Counted from the stretch's first letter, positions 1 to 10,208 are shown. The stretch is DNA of 64,000 bases from Iris pallida (GCA_029216955.1 JANAVB010023996.1:17598142-17662141), one strand, 5' to 3'. A program made the numbers and translations. The notes: a model not told the origin generated them from the sequence alone.

Positions 1-769
1 AGGCCGCCGCTTCTCGAGCTGCACAATCTTCAGTCCGACGGTTCCATTGATCGTACAACTGAGTCAGATCCTGGCGGTCCTTTAATATAGTTGGCTTGAT
101 CGATTCCCGAGCCAGCCTCACCTTCTCCACCGCGGTCATGAGGAAATTACGCTCTTGGTTTATTGCCGCGGGTAAATCAGCTTGTTGCAGCACGCGAAAC
201 TGGGCCACAAGACGATCAGCCTCTAACAGCTTAGGCTCCAGAAGCGCAGCCAGTCCCGCTCCACCGGAGAGTGTTCTAAGGATATTAATCTGGCCACCGA
301 CGCATTGACGGGCCATAGAAAAGGGAGTCCCCCTCTCCACAGCTGCATCAATCCCTCTCTTCAGGTGGCGGTGGAAACTGTCGACCACATCCTGGGACAC
401 TTCATCCAAAACTTCTATAGAGGACGGCGTCAAAGGGAGTGTGGCAGGCAGTACAGAAGGAGTAGCCTCAGAACTGACCATCCCTGTCATCAGGGAAACG
501 AATCCTGTGCGAAAAGAGACATGGATGGCAGCTAGCTCCTCCTCCGCCGCCCGAAGAGCCTGGATTCTTGGTAGAGTGGAAAGGTTAACTCCCGAAATCC
601 TATTCGCAGAGGATGGCGCGAAAAGCGTCGTCACTTGTTCCAGCTGTGCTATCACCAAGGCTCCCGAACTTGACTCAGCTGGAGGCCCCTCAATATGGGT
701 TGGAAAAGAATGAGGCACACGTGCTTCCATCAGATTCCCTCCGATAGAGTCTGCCCTGGCAATGTCCAT
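1..769 (-). CDS. Downstream coding segment of antisense gene, element A (partial at window edge)
   Basis: One minus-strand frame stays open from an ATG at 769 to the window edge, over 256 codons. The predicted protein is Ala/Leu/Glu-rich with long helical stretches (for example RIQALRAAEEELAAIH and RTLSGGAGLAALLEPKLLEA), suggesting a coiled-coil-like region. I do not recognise a domain. It lies downstream, in the same orientation, of the plant-mobile-domain-like exon of element A, so I infer it is a later exon of that antisense gene. A CAG that could be a splice acceptor lies just before it, near 787. It could instead be an independent ORF of the element. The segment runs off the window, so its end is unknown. 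Confidence 0.45.
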   Translation of the reverse strand, partial: MDIARADSIGGNLMEARVPHSFPTHIEGPPAESSSGALVIAQLEQVTTLFAPSSANRISGVNLSTLPRIQALRAAEEELAAIHVSFRTGFVSLMTGMVSSEATPSVLPATLPLTPSSIEVLDEVSQDVVDSFHRHLKRGIDAAVERGTPFSMARQCVGGQINILRTLSGGAGLAALLEPKLLEADRLVAQFRVLQQADLPAAINQERNFLMTAVEKVRLARESIKPTILKDRQDLTQLYDQWNRRTEDCAAREAAA

Positions 770-1391
770 CACCGACAATAAAGGGGTGGGACCTGCACAT
801 CCAAAGCAATCATTAATCCACGAAGGACAGGGTGATAGAGTAAATAGGACTCCTCACAAGTAAAAAAAAGCTGGTTTATCTTACCAGGGGAAGAGCTCGG
901 AGGCTGGAGCTCGTTCGAAGCTAGCATGGTCTCCCCACCCGCAGCTTCCAACTCAAATTTAACTAGTTTCTCTACCCCAGCCACCCCTGAAGGGGAGTCT
1001 GCCAGGACAGTGTCATCCTGTTGGAATTCAGCTGTCTCAGGGACAGGGCAATAGAGCCCCCGTCCCTACGGGTGGAGGTCTCAGCAAGGTGAGACTCCCC
1101 GGCCACCTCCGGAAGAACCCCAGCAGGAGTGATGGCGGTGCACATATCATGGATCAAAGTAGACATGGCTGTATCGACTTCAGTAGTCGAGTCCCGAGAA
1201 ACAGACTCCCCGGACGCCAGCAAGGAGCAAAAGAAAAATGATTAGGCCATAATTTAGAAAAAGAAGGAAAAGGCGGCTGAAATTCCAATCACCTCAGAAA
1301 TAGCGTCAACATCAATAAACAGCCTGCAACGTCTTACCGCAGCCCACTTTGTGGAGTAGGTCCTGCCATCGTCAGTAGATAGACGCCTGCC
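770..1391 (-). other. Segment between exons of antisense gene A; possible exon at 972-1223
   Basis: No protein family is recognised here. A minus-strand open stretch at 972-1223 (starting MLASGESVSRDSTTEVDTAM) has composition like the downstream segment and may be a small exon or degraded coding sequence. The rest looks like intron or decayed sequence. Confidence 0.25.
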
Positions 1392-3675
1392 TCATGGGCG
1401 CGAAGCACCAGGCACAACAGGTGGATGATCCTCCACCTCTTCGTCCGACACAATAGGAGGCTGGTTCCCCACCTCCTCGTCCGAAGAATGCGACGAGTCA
1501 TCAGCGGCCTGCTCGTCATCCTCTTCGTCCGCTGCAGTGGACTCCGAGTCTGGCACGGGAACCCTATTCGCTCCTCTCTTTCTCTTCCTGGAACCCTCTG
1601 GCTTTTCTGCCAAGCTGGTCTCGACAATGAAGCTGGTGTTCATGTCAAAGTTCACGAGAGATTTGCTCGTCGGAACGTAATAAAGAGCCGCCATGTACAG
1701 AATATCCCCTTGCGTATTAGCGTCAGGGACTGAGAAGCTAGCCCGGGTATGAACATCATTGTAATAATGCCACGTCCGGATGCCGTCAAGGACACTGCAC
1801 TCGAAGCCCAAAAAGTACTGGGACAGTCAAGGAACAGCTGACTATACCCGAATTGACGAGAAAACCTGCTAGGCAAATAAGGCTCCAAGTATACGTTATT
1901 TCGGTAACGATATACTAGGTGTGCGGGACGAATATTGTGCAGCCATAGAAGCATCTTCTCAGATAAGAGCTGGAGCGGTTCAATGCCAACAACATGTACC
2001 CTTCTCACTTCTCTAGGGGTAAACTGAGGAAGAGACACAAAAAAGTCGGGCCCGTCAACTTTTGCCAACGCTCTTCGACAAGCCGACATGGTGTCATACT
2101 CCCATGATTGATGGCGGTATCGGAAGAGGAAGGCGTCATTAGCGGTGACATCATCCTCTGGCCCGGCCCTCATCAATGACCGGTAATGCATCAATAACCA
2201 CCCCATGAGATAGTGGTATGGTAGCTCTATTCGCTCGAAGTCCAGCGTCGTCTCACGAGCAATGACTTTAGATGTAAAGGCACGGTGGCCGTGGTGTATA
2301 CTACACACCATAGCCGGAAGAAGGGCCAGTCTTACTTTGAAGACCAGCTTCACAGCCGGGAGAATGAAATGGCAGCTGATCCTTTCAGTAGAACCTGCCC
2401 CTCCCGAGACTATACAATTTCGTAGCCATACCATCAAGAACCCGACCAAGATTGCTTTCTCGGACATTTGCTGGGTACCGTAGTGAAAATAACTGAAAGA
2501 GTCAGTGCGGCTCCCAAACTTGTCAAGGGTGGACCTCGACCTTTTGACCTTTAACATCCTGTCCTTCACCTCCTCCGGAGTTTGAGGACCTCGAGACGAA
2601 ACCCGACCAGAAGTACGTAATTTGAAAAGATACGCGACCCAGGCTGTGGTATGGGGGGCGTTCATTTCAGAGCTATTTTCTTTCTTGATAGCAGTCTGGT
2701 GGCAGATGCTATGGTGGCACAACAATTCTCGGTACACAGCGACGAAACCAGGAAATCGTCGATCCAGGTCATCGAATTCTTCGTTCGTTGGGGTATATAC
2801 TTCAAAGGCCTCGCCTCCCCACGGCAGCTTAGAAACAGCATGCATTTCATGGAGAGCAAGTCCCAACTCTCCCTCGGGCGCGAAAAAAGTCCCCGTACGC
2901 CGGCTATACACCTCCAAAAGGGCCATGAACAGCGGCTTGTTAATGGGTAATCCGTAACAGGTGCCCCGGATGGCGTAGTAAAGGTCAATCTCCCGAAGGA
3001 GTTCCTCGTAGTTCCTTAGGATCCATGAGAAAAGATTAGCCCATGTGGGGATGGGGTTTATCCAGTTCAGCAGCGACAACCTGCCCACAAGATAGGACCC
3101 CTTGCGAGCGAGCTGATTCAGGAAGGTGTCAGCTCGGGTAAAAGTGAAATTAGGACCAGACATATTTATAAAAGTACCAGGAATCAGCCCCATCACAGTC
3201 TGACTGACTGACTCCCTACTTGCACATGCTGACCTAATACTCATATTATAGTGGATGTTGCCCACGAACATCCCCTGTTAGGTTGGAGTCAGAGAACCTG
3301 CCATTTTCCTGCCCAACGGCACCATATTAAACCACAAGAGAGAAAAATGCCACTCCATCTCGGGAACATGGATATCCATCCAGTCCACAGTGAAGTCCCA
3401 GTTCTCAGAAACGTCCAACATTCGGGAGTTCTTTACAGAGAAAGCATCCCCGAAGAGGAAAGCTGGTTTCAGATATTCTCTGTCCAGTTTCTCCGAATTT
3501 ATCATAGTGCAAAGAAAATGGAAAGGCTGGTTGTTGATGGCAGCCACCCTCTCCAAAGGCTCATTAGAGGGAAGTTGATCTGTCATATGTCAAATTAGAT
3601 CGTCAAGCCGCACACCCATGACAAACTGAGCTGAGCCCACTAGAAGCTCTCCGGCCGGGTTGGTTGGGAGCTTCA
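1392..3675 (-). pseudogene. Main exon of antisense plant-mobile-domain-like gene, element A (broken)
   Basis: Exon 2 of a gene on the strand opposite to its LTR. A splice acceptor (TTTTTCTAG) puts the first base at 3675, in phase 1, which joins exon 1 in frame. The frame then runs to about 1820 with two in-frame stops (TGA at 3592-3590, TAA at 3280-3278), and a frameshift near 1820 moves into the C-terminal frame ending at 1392. The core has the look of the plant mobile domain (aminotransferase-like) family: KPLFMALLEVY, then GELGLALHEMHAVSKLPWGG, and later LPYHYLMGWLL. The tail is basic (SRKRKRG) followed by acidic Ser/Glu/Asp-rich sequence. A homologue with the same order of blocks lies at 6443-8848. 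Known: Ty3/gypsy Tat-lineage elements often carry extra antisense ORFs between pol and the 3' LTR. The family call is from motif resemblance only. Confidence 0.6.
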
Positions 3676-3758
3676 CTAGAAAAACACAAAAGAAACAGGA
3701 TTAAAGGAATGGTTAAAATGAAGCCACTTAAAGTTTCTCAAAAAGAAGTTCCTTTGGG

Positions 3759-4160
3759 CCTATGCGGCTCGGATCGACGAAGCCTTATGCGGCCCAATTC
3801 AGCTGGGTTTCATGCGGCACGGCCTTAATAGAGCCTATGCGGTTCGGGTCAACACAGCTTCATGCGGCCCAATTCAGTTGGGAGTTCTATGTGACACTGA
3901 TTCGATGGCTTATGCGGCTCATATTAAGACTTATGCGGTTCTATCTCGCAGAAGAGTTTATGCGGCGGGACTCAGCAAAATTCTATGCGGGCCAGTTTGT
4001 CAGGAACATATACGGCTCCGGTCAAAGAAGACTTTATGCGGTTCATATCCAGAAGTAATCTTGCGACTTAAAATCCTTCTTATGCGGCTCAAACATAGGG
4101 AATGTCCTATGCGGCTCGGATGCGAGAGCGTCATGCGGCCCATACAACGCATGCGGCTCC
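3759..4160. repeat. Degenerate (T/C)ATGCGGC(T/C)C array in intron 1 of antisense gene A
   Basis: About 15 copies of a short motif (TATGCGGCTC, CATGCGGCCC, TATGCGGTTC and similar) recur roughly every 24-26 bases, with unrelated sequence between. The array occupies most of the 589-bp intron 1 (3676-4264). The same motif appears upstream of the antisense promoter and in the LTR of the same element, but not elsewhere in the window. Confidence 0.85.
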
Positions 4161-4264
4161 ATCATGATCGAACTTGAGCGATTCAAACGATGAAGGCTTG
4201 TGCATATGTTATGCAACAGAGCCATGAGTCTTTGGGGTTCAAAGTATTCAAATCTATTTCTTAC

Positions 4265-4376
4265 CCTTGAAAGCGGGGCGAACATCAGGATGCACTTCGG
4301 GCACGGCGGCCGACGAGGAAGCCACCTTCTTGCCTTTCGCAGCAGCGAAGACGACCTTGGACGATTTGGGGGCCAT
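4265..4376 (-). CDS. Exon 1 of antisense gene, element A
   Basis: ATG at 4376 starts a Lys/Ala-rich N-terminus (MAPKSSKVVFAAAKGKK...). The reading frame of 37 codons plus one base ends at a consensus donor G|GTAAG. The single leftover G joins the first two bases of exon 2 at 3675 to make a Val codon, keeping frame. The 5' leader is about 100 nt from a TATA box at 4477-4484. The paralogous exon in element B (9199-9301) has the same start (MSPK), a similar length and the same phase 1 donor, which supports both splice predictions. Confidence 0.6.
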
Positions 4377-4476
4377 CTTCAACAGTCGGAGAATGGGAAT
4401 AGGGAAAGAAAGGAAAGACAGCAACAGTTGGGGACAAAGAAGAAAGTAAAGAAACCCCTTCGAATGAACTCATCCA

Positions 4477-4484
4477 TATTTATA
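4477..4484 (-). promoter_or_regulatory. TATA box of antisense gene A
   Basis: TATAAATA on the minus strand, 101 bases upstream of the exon 1 ATG and followed by a pyrimidine-rich leader. It fits a plant core promoter for the antisense gene. Element B has CGATAAATAG at the equivalent place. Confidence 0.55.
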
Positions 4485-4689
4485 AACAAAACCAAGGCAC
4501 TTTGATTCTCGTACAGAACGAAAACCAACTCTTCGGTTATCTAGGCGAGCCGCCTAAAATGAAGGCCAGACTCCTGGGATCCCGCCCCAAAAAGTGACCT
4601 CAAAACTGACAGCAAATCATCAGCATTTAATGCAAAAGATCTCCATACGTGGCAAGGTGATGTGGCGAAAGACCCTGCGGCTGAGACAC

Positions 4690-4760
4690 TTATGCGGCCC
4701 AAAAGCTCCTACGGCCGAGTCATCCATGCGGCCGAAACATCCATGCGGCCGAGACATCAT
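4690..4760. repeat. Short ATGCGGCC array upstream of the antisense promoter, element A
   Basis: Three to four copies of TATGCGGCCC / CATGCGGCCG lie between the antisense TATA box and the polypurine tract. They are the same motif as in intron 1 and in the LTR. Confidence 0.75.
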
Positions 4761-4828
4761 ATACGACCAGAAGAATACATGGCCATGCTTCTTATTCAAA
4801 GAATTTCAATTTTGCAAATTGAAAACTT

Positions 4829-4840
4829 TGAAGGGGGTCT
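4829..4840 (+). promoter_or_regulatory. Polypurine tract, element A
   Basis: TGAAGGGGG lies directly before the LTR start. Element B has the near-identical string GAAAACTTTGAAGGGAGTCT followed by the same LTR start, so the tract and boundary are conserved. It primes plus-strand synthesis in LTR retrotransposons. Confidence 0.65.
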
Positions 4841-4904
4841 TGTAGAAGCATGGAAAAGAATAAAGAAAGATCCATGCAGTCAGAGAGCCCCCTGCGGCTC
4901 AGAG

Positions 4905-5460
4905 AGTGCATGCGGCTCTAGTATCCATGCGGTTCGAGTGTCTATGCTGCTCAAACAAGTCCTATGCGGCTCAAAGAGGAGCCACGTGGCCTACAAACAG
5001 CTCTCTTATTTTTTGCATTAAATACCTTGACGGCTGACAGCTTTGACAAAGTGACAGTTCTGACACGAAGATATCATTATGACCCCCTTATAACGACGGA
5101 CTTCTTGGGAAGCGAAAAAAATCTCTGACACGATCCTCCGAGAGTCAGAAACTGTCATGCGGCCTTGACACATGGACAGCCCTATGCGGCTCACAAAGAT
5201 TAGTTCCATGCAGCTCACAAAGACCAGCCCCATGCGACTCACGAAGACCAGCCCCATGCGGCTCACGAAGATTAGCTCAATGCGGCTCACGAAGATTAGC
5301 TCCATACGGCTCACGAAGACCATCCCTATGCGGCTCATGAAGACTATCTCCATGCGGTTCACTCATACTCATGCGGCTCAAATCATTACCATACGGTCCA
5401 AATATTCAGGGGGGACCACTCTTAGGCAGCCTTGACACATGGCCAGCCTTATGCGGCCCA
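4905..5460. repeat. ATGCGGCTC array in U3 of LTR A
   Basis: About 15 copies. Between 5182 and 5370 they form a fairly regular 24-25-bp tandem (TATGCGGCTCACAAAGATTA type); elsewhere they are scattered. Variants include CATGCAGCTC and CATACGGCTC. The array lies directly upstream of the TATA box region, where U3 enhancer-like repeats are expected. Confidence 0.85.
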
Positions 5461-5799
5461 ACTTTTCTGCGTCTCAGATTTCTGCTGTTATGACCCGTGG
5501 CATGATAGCAGGGCGCGTGGCATCAGATTGATCGAAATCTCTCAGCAAATCCCAATGAAATATTGGGATCAAATCAGATCATTTGCAAATAAGCCAATTA
5601 AAGATACGTGTCGAGGAATCCGAGGTTGGCATGATAAATTGGGAGGATTTATATCAATCAGCATTAATTATTCAAAAAAGATTTGATGCAATCACATTTA
5701 TTGCTTAAATCTCGATGAACGGCCCAGATCCAATGATCCTTAGCCGCCGACTTCCAAGAATGGGCAATCATTGTAAACCCTAATGAGGCCCCCCACTCT

Positions 5800-5807
5800 T
5801 ATAAATA
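5800..5807 (+). promoter_or_regulatory. TATA box in LTR A
   Basis: TATAAATA in a CT/CA-rich context (ACTCTTATAAATAGCAGG), about 250 bases before a polyadenylation signal. It is the expected U3/R promoter of the LTR. Confidence 0.6.
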
Positions 5808-6282
5808 GCAGGGTGCCATTCCCTTGCAAGATATATACACAAAGACACACACAGAGAGATATAGAGAGACATATACAGAGACAGAGACAGACGCACATAA
5901 AGAGCCAGAGAGCCTGAAGAGAGAGCATTTCTTCATCAACGCCAAGCAGTTCTTCTATAGAGCCAAAGAAGCTGCACCTGATCGTCCAAGGAGTAAGGCA
6001 GAGCGGCCGTCGCTTTCCCGAGCCTCTATCGTCACCCCCCAGAATCTAAAATAAACAATTGTACTTAGATTTCTGTACCTAGATTTTCGTCCCTAGGCTT
6101 TTTTTGTACAAGCGAGTTTGTATTGTGAAGTAAAAGTCCAGTCCTCCGATAATTGTTCTGTTCTTTTATATTTCATGGGAAACAATGGTCTGGGCCTTCG
6201 CCCTGATCATCCTGTTGCTCATGTCTTACAGCCGAAGAAGACCCGCCCTCATCCATCAGTCGAGGACGAGCAGGGGACTCTA

Positions 6283-6339
6283 TCATTTATCTACCTCCTC
6301 AAATGAGGAGGCACCTGCCTCAGCTGCAACTTCGGGGTC
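6283..6339 (-). CDS. Possible terminal exon of antisense gene, element B
   Basis: A good acceptor (TTGTCCTTTGTACAG) precedes 18 acidic/Ala-rich codons (DPEVAAEAGASSFEEVDK) and a TGA. Direction and position fit a short 3' exon of the element B antisense gene, just inside the junction with LTR A. This is a weak prediction; the donor it would join is not identified. Confidence 0.3.
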   Translation of the reverse strand, partial: DPEVAAEAGASSFEEVDK

Positions 6340-6442
6340 CTGTACAAAGGACAAATGCAAGGGTGTGTGAGAAAGCTTCTAAAGGCTTGACCAGAATGGC
6401 TATAGAGTTTAGGAAGGGATCTACCTCCCGAATGGCAACGGC

Positions 6443-8848
6443 CTACAACGCTGTCTGTCGAAAAGACCTTCTAGAAGGAGGCGAGCCGGTACCCACGTCC
6501 GCAACCTTCTTCCTCCCCCGGGAAACAACCACCTTCTTCCGTTTTGGCCGTGGCACCAGCTCGGTGGGAGCCTTCCTCTTATGAGGAACGGTAGGAAGAG
6601 GTTCTTCAGTGTCCTCTCTCCGAGGTGCTACAATGATAGGCTCTTCAACAATGACTCTCTGATGCGGCGCTGCAGCTGGTTCAACTGTGGGTGCGATGCC
6701 TTCCTTTCTGCTACTCCCCATCACACGTGGTCGTCCTATATCAGCAAGGGTTGGGTCAAGCTTGGTCCCCGATATAAAACTATGCTCACGATCATACCGA
6801 GAAGGAAGGTTATTAACCTGAATTTGGAACTTAGCAGCAGCAAAGAGCATGTGGGTGTCGGGTTTAACTTCGGGCAAGGTAAAAATTGCCCTTTTACATC
6901 CATCATTATAGTAGCCCCATGTACGCGCCCCATCGATCAGACTCCCTATCGACTGTAGATGAGGACTGGGATTGCCCAAGAGAAGCTGGATGTAGCCGTA
7001 TTACCGTACAAAGCGGCTTGGCAAGTAAGGTTCCAAGATAATATGGTTTCTGTTTCAGAATACCAGATGGAAAGGCCTAATGAATTGGAGCCAACAAAAT
7101 TCTCCAATAGGAAGGCTAGTAGTGAGTGCTCCCTCATCTACTAGGGTGTCTCCCGTACGACCACTACCAGATGGAGGCGATACTCTGAAGAATTCATAAT
7201 TCTGCAGAAAACTCAAAGCCCTCCTGCAAGCAGTCACCCCTGTAATAGTCCAATCCGTGTCTCTGAACCTCGAATGAAGGCATCTCCCGCCAAAGAATCT
7301 GCCATCGGCCCGACGTTCATCAATTTGGGACAATACAGTACCAGCCACCCCATCAGATAGTGGAAGGGTAACTCAGTTCTAGCAAAATCCTTCCTGCCCT
7401 CGGGTGTTATCGCATATACAACAAAATAATACAAACTCCGTTGGATGGCACAGACCATCGCTGGAAGCAGAGCAAGTGGGCGCCCAAAGGCCAGCCTTAC
7501 AGCCGGAAGTATCATACCCGGCTTATTCTCTCGATAGACCCTGAACCACCAGGGACTACGCAGTCATAAAGCCATATCATCAGAAAAGCAGCTAGCACCG
7601 CTTTTTTTGACATCTTGAACTCGGTTTGTCTGAGAAAATGATAAATCAGGGAATTTCCTTCAGGATCATCACTATCTTCGGTGTCCGCAGCTCCGTGATC
7701 TGTCATCATCTGATCTATCTCAGAGATCGTCAAGGGGTTAGGCGACGAGAAGGAGACTGGGCCATTCCTCCCTTCTCTGGTGAAAACATAGTTGGTCCAA
7801 GCCCTCGTATGCGGGATGGACCCCTCGGTCCTACCCTTTTTCGTAATCTGGTGACAAATAATAAAGTGACAAAGTAACTCTTTGTACACATTTATCATAT
7901 CAGAGCTCTCCTCCGCCAAGTCTAAAATCTTTGCATCAATGGGGACGTATTCTACATACGGCTCCATCCCCCAAGGAAGTTTAGATACCACCTGCATCTC
8001 GTGAAGAGCCAAACCCATCTCCCCGCCCAGAGTGAAGAAGGTGCACGTATGATGGTTGTACAGCTTTGCCAAGGAGACGAACATCGGCCAGTTAACCTTG
8101 ATGCCATACTAGGTGGCCCTGACGGCATAAAAAAGAACGGTAGCTTTTAGGGTAGCCTCATAAGTCGAGAGCATCCATCCAGTAAGGTTACTCTAGAACG
8201 GAACGGAATGTCTCCAGCCTTCCATCTGCATCTTCCCTCCCGGATATGACTCCTTCTTCGACAGCATCAAGTTGAAGAGAGTCTTAGCAGCATATGAATG
8301 AAGATCAGTCGGGGCATCGTTCAGTGTAACACCCGGTTGCAGCCCCCTCATGGAGTAGGATGTGGAACCCTTGACACACTTGAACGTGTCCTTCTTTTGG
8401 TCACCAGAGTTGAACTAGATCCTGCCAGAAACAACCCCAGGAAGTTCAAAAGTCAGGTCCCATTTCATTTGCCTCTGCATAGCCAGATCAGTAAACGCCG
8501 ATAGAGGGTATTGGCGCTTCATCGATGGCAGCCCTATTCTTTGGTCATTCAATGTAACTACCAAAGGATCTTCCAGACACATCATCGCGTCATCTTCGGA
8601 TCCTACGCTATCATCGATTAGGAAGTACGGCTTCTTCCAACTGCGTGACCCTCAAAGCTTCTCACCATTAATCATCTGCTTCAGAAAAGTTTTGTCCTGT
8701 TCGATTATGGTGATCGCCCGTTCCGTAGGTTGGTCATGACTGATCTTTGTCTGAACATCACTGACCATGTTGGTTATACGTCTTGTACCGAGAACGTGGC
8801 AAGCAGAACCGAAAGGGATACCGCCAAGCTTCGGGACAAACATGTTTA
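6443..8848 (-). pseudogene. Main exon of antisense plant-mobile-domain-like gene, element B (broken)
   Basis: Homologue of the element A exon. The acceptor CCTTGCAG sets the first base at 8848 in phase 1, joining exon 1 in frame to VNMFVPKLGG. Several in-frame stops follow (the first near 8652, others within 8100-8430), with frame changes near 7515 and 7250 and in the C-terminal part. Recognisable blocks are LALHEMQVVSKLPWGMEPY, ELPFHYLMGWLVLY, RTWGYYNDG and a basic tail RPKRKKVVVSRGRKK, all in the same order as in A. The junction with LTR A at about 6185 cuts off whatever lay downstream. No function is known for this protein in the element. Confidence 0.6.
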
Positions 8849-8914
8849 CTGCAAGGACAGAAGAGAAAGTCAGACTAAAAAAACTGCAGGAAAAGCTAAG
8901 GGCTGAAAGACTCT

Positions 8915-9125
8915 TATACGCCCAAAGGGCCATACGCCCATAGGGATATGCGTCCAAACAAACAAGTGGGCGCATAACACACGAACAGTATGTGGCATAA
9001 AGTGCAAATGGCATATGGGCACATAACATGGCAACATGTGGGCACATAGCACACCATAGTATTGGTGCATGACTTCTGTGGGCGCATAATGATGCTCACA
9101 AGAAGTATGTTGCCTTAGGCGCATG
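8915..9125. repeat. TATGCGCCCA-type array in intron 1 of antisense gene B
   Basis: Degenerate copies of (T/C)ATGCGCCCA and its complement (TGGGCGCATA, TGGGCACATA) fill most of the 350-bp intron 1 (8849-9198). The motif differs from the GCGGC motif of element A but occupies the same position. Confidence 0.75.
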
Positions 9126-9198
9126 TGCCCAAGCAGAAGAAAAGTCTGAGCGTCAAAAATTAACGCTCGAGACTTTGTTTTTTGAAGCATGCCCTCAC

Positions 9199-9301
9199 CC
9201 AGAATCCGGTCGTGGACTGTCGTGGACGCTGCCACAGGAGGAGAGCCACTCGGCGCAGCCCCCTTGCCCTTTGCGGATCTCTTGGCAACCTTAGGAGACA
9301 T
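9199..9301 (-). CDS. Exon 1 of antisense gene, element B
   Basis: ATG at 9301 begins MSPKVAKRSAKGKGAAPSG, Lys/Ala/Pro/Ser-rich like the exon 1 of element A (MAPKSSKVVF). 34 codons plus one base end at a consensus donor G|GTGAGG, phase 1, matching the acceptor at 8848. A TATA-like box lies about 85 bases upstream. If unspliced the frame reads on into the intron repeat array to 8870, which looks artificial. Confidence 0.6.
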
Positions 9302-9381
9302 GGTTCTTAGAGAAGGAGATGAAGAGTTTTTGAAAAGTTCTAAAAGAGGAGAATAATAAACTTTCTCTCTCCTTCAGAGCC

Positions 9382-9389
9382 TATTTATC
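9382..9389 (-). promoter_or_regulatory. TATA-like box of antisense gene B
   Basis: GATAAATA on the minus strand, followed by a GAGAGAAAG/TTCTCC leader to the ATG at 9301. It is the positional equivalent of the element A box. Confidence 0.5.
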
Positions 9390-9404
9390 GGCACAGGCCA
9401 CTTC

Positions 9405-9685
9405 TTATGCGCCCACTATCTTTATGTGCCTATGCGCCCATTGCGTAGTATGCGCCTACAATGGCCTATGCGCCCACGTGAAGATCCAGCCTCTTGCACA
9501 CTATGCGACTGCCGCTTGCTGACGTGGACGACGTATGAAGGAAGGACCTCTTCTAATTCCACCCCGATGAATCTGTCAGTTCAGATTTCGAGAAAGATCT
9601 CAACTGTCGTATCTCTCTAACAGGCTGGCAAAATACTATCCGCCCAAGGAGAGAGCCGTGCTATGCGCCCATTGTGTCACGAAAA
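9405..9685. repeat. TATGCGCCCA copies upstream of antisense promoter B
   Basis: About five copies of TATGCGCCCA or close variants at 9406-9480 and one near 9660, between the antisense TATA-like box and the polypurine tract. This mirrors the arrangement in element A. Confidence 0.7.
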
Positions 9686-9737
9686 GACGATCCATACTTC
9701 TTTCAAAGTATTTCGAACTCGTTCAAGTATCGAAAAC

Positions 9738-9751
9738 TTTGAAGGGAGTCT
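9738..9751 (+). promoter_or_regulatory. Polypurine tract, element B
   Basis: TTTGAAGGGAG directly before the LTR start; nearly identical to the element A tract. Confidence 0.6.
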
Positions 9752-9779
9752 TGTAGAAGCATGAAAATTTTAACAAATA

Positions 9780-10150
9780 AAGCCTTATGCGCCCAAGCCA
9801 AAAAAGGACATATGTGCCCAAGTGAAGCTCCTATGTGCTCAAGTCACCCAGTGAAGCTCCTATGCGCCCATCATCCTGCAAAGCTCTATGCGTCCAAGCC
9901 TGTGAAGCTCTATGCGCCCAAGCATCCCTCTGTGAAGGAGGGCACATAGCCTGAAATAGGGCTATGTGCCCAAGCCTGACTCGGTCAAAGCCATGATCAA
10001 AACGTGCACCAAAGTGCACGACCACGTCAGTCACCACGAGCAATCGTGCACCGAAGCATGCGGCCACGTCAATACCACGACCAACCCACGATCTCGCAGC
10101 CTGCATGCACCTACACCCAATGCGCCCAAGGCAGGACTATGCGCCCACAT
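9780..10150. repeat. TATGCGCCCA array in U3 of LTR B
   Basis: About 10 copies of TATGCGCCCA, TATGTGCCCA and TATGCGTCCA, densest at 9783-9970, upstream of the LTR TATA box. Confidence 0.8.
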
Positions 10151-10208
10151 GATAACCAGTGTATTTTCTTCATATTGGTGCATAACATCATTCCAGCTCA
10201 AGAACGAC

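Larger units (their letters stand above)
4841..6184 (+). mobile_element. 3' LTR of Tat-like Ty3/gypsy element A
   Basis: Starts TGTAGAAGCATGG after a polypurine tract. Most likely ends ...GGGAAACA at 6184 (the end is less certain than the start). U3 carries the ATGCGGCTC array. A TATA box is at 5800-5807, a purine-rich leader follows, and AATAAA is at 6050-6055. The start matches LTR B (9752) and the minus-strand LTR C (57369), both TGTAGAAGCAT. Lineage call: Tat-like, because of the antisense ORF before the 3' LTR and because LTR C is followed by a primer-binding site I associate with Tat/Ogre elements. The rest of the element lies upstream of the window. Confidence 0.6.

Noticed and set aside
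4605..5021. Plus-strand open frames (83-119 codons) across LTR A and the region before it
   Set aside because: They read through the ATGCGGCTC repeats (Met-Arg-Leu type monotony) and are not conserved in element B.
3759..5460. Regular short repeats with unique spacers, resembling a CRISPR array
   Set aside because: The motif is about 10 bp, highly degenerate and irregular in part, in plant retroelement DNA with no cas genes; it fits LTR enhancer-type repeats.
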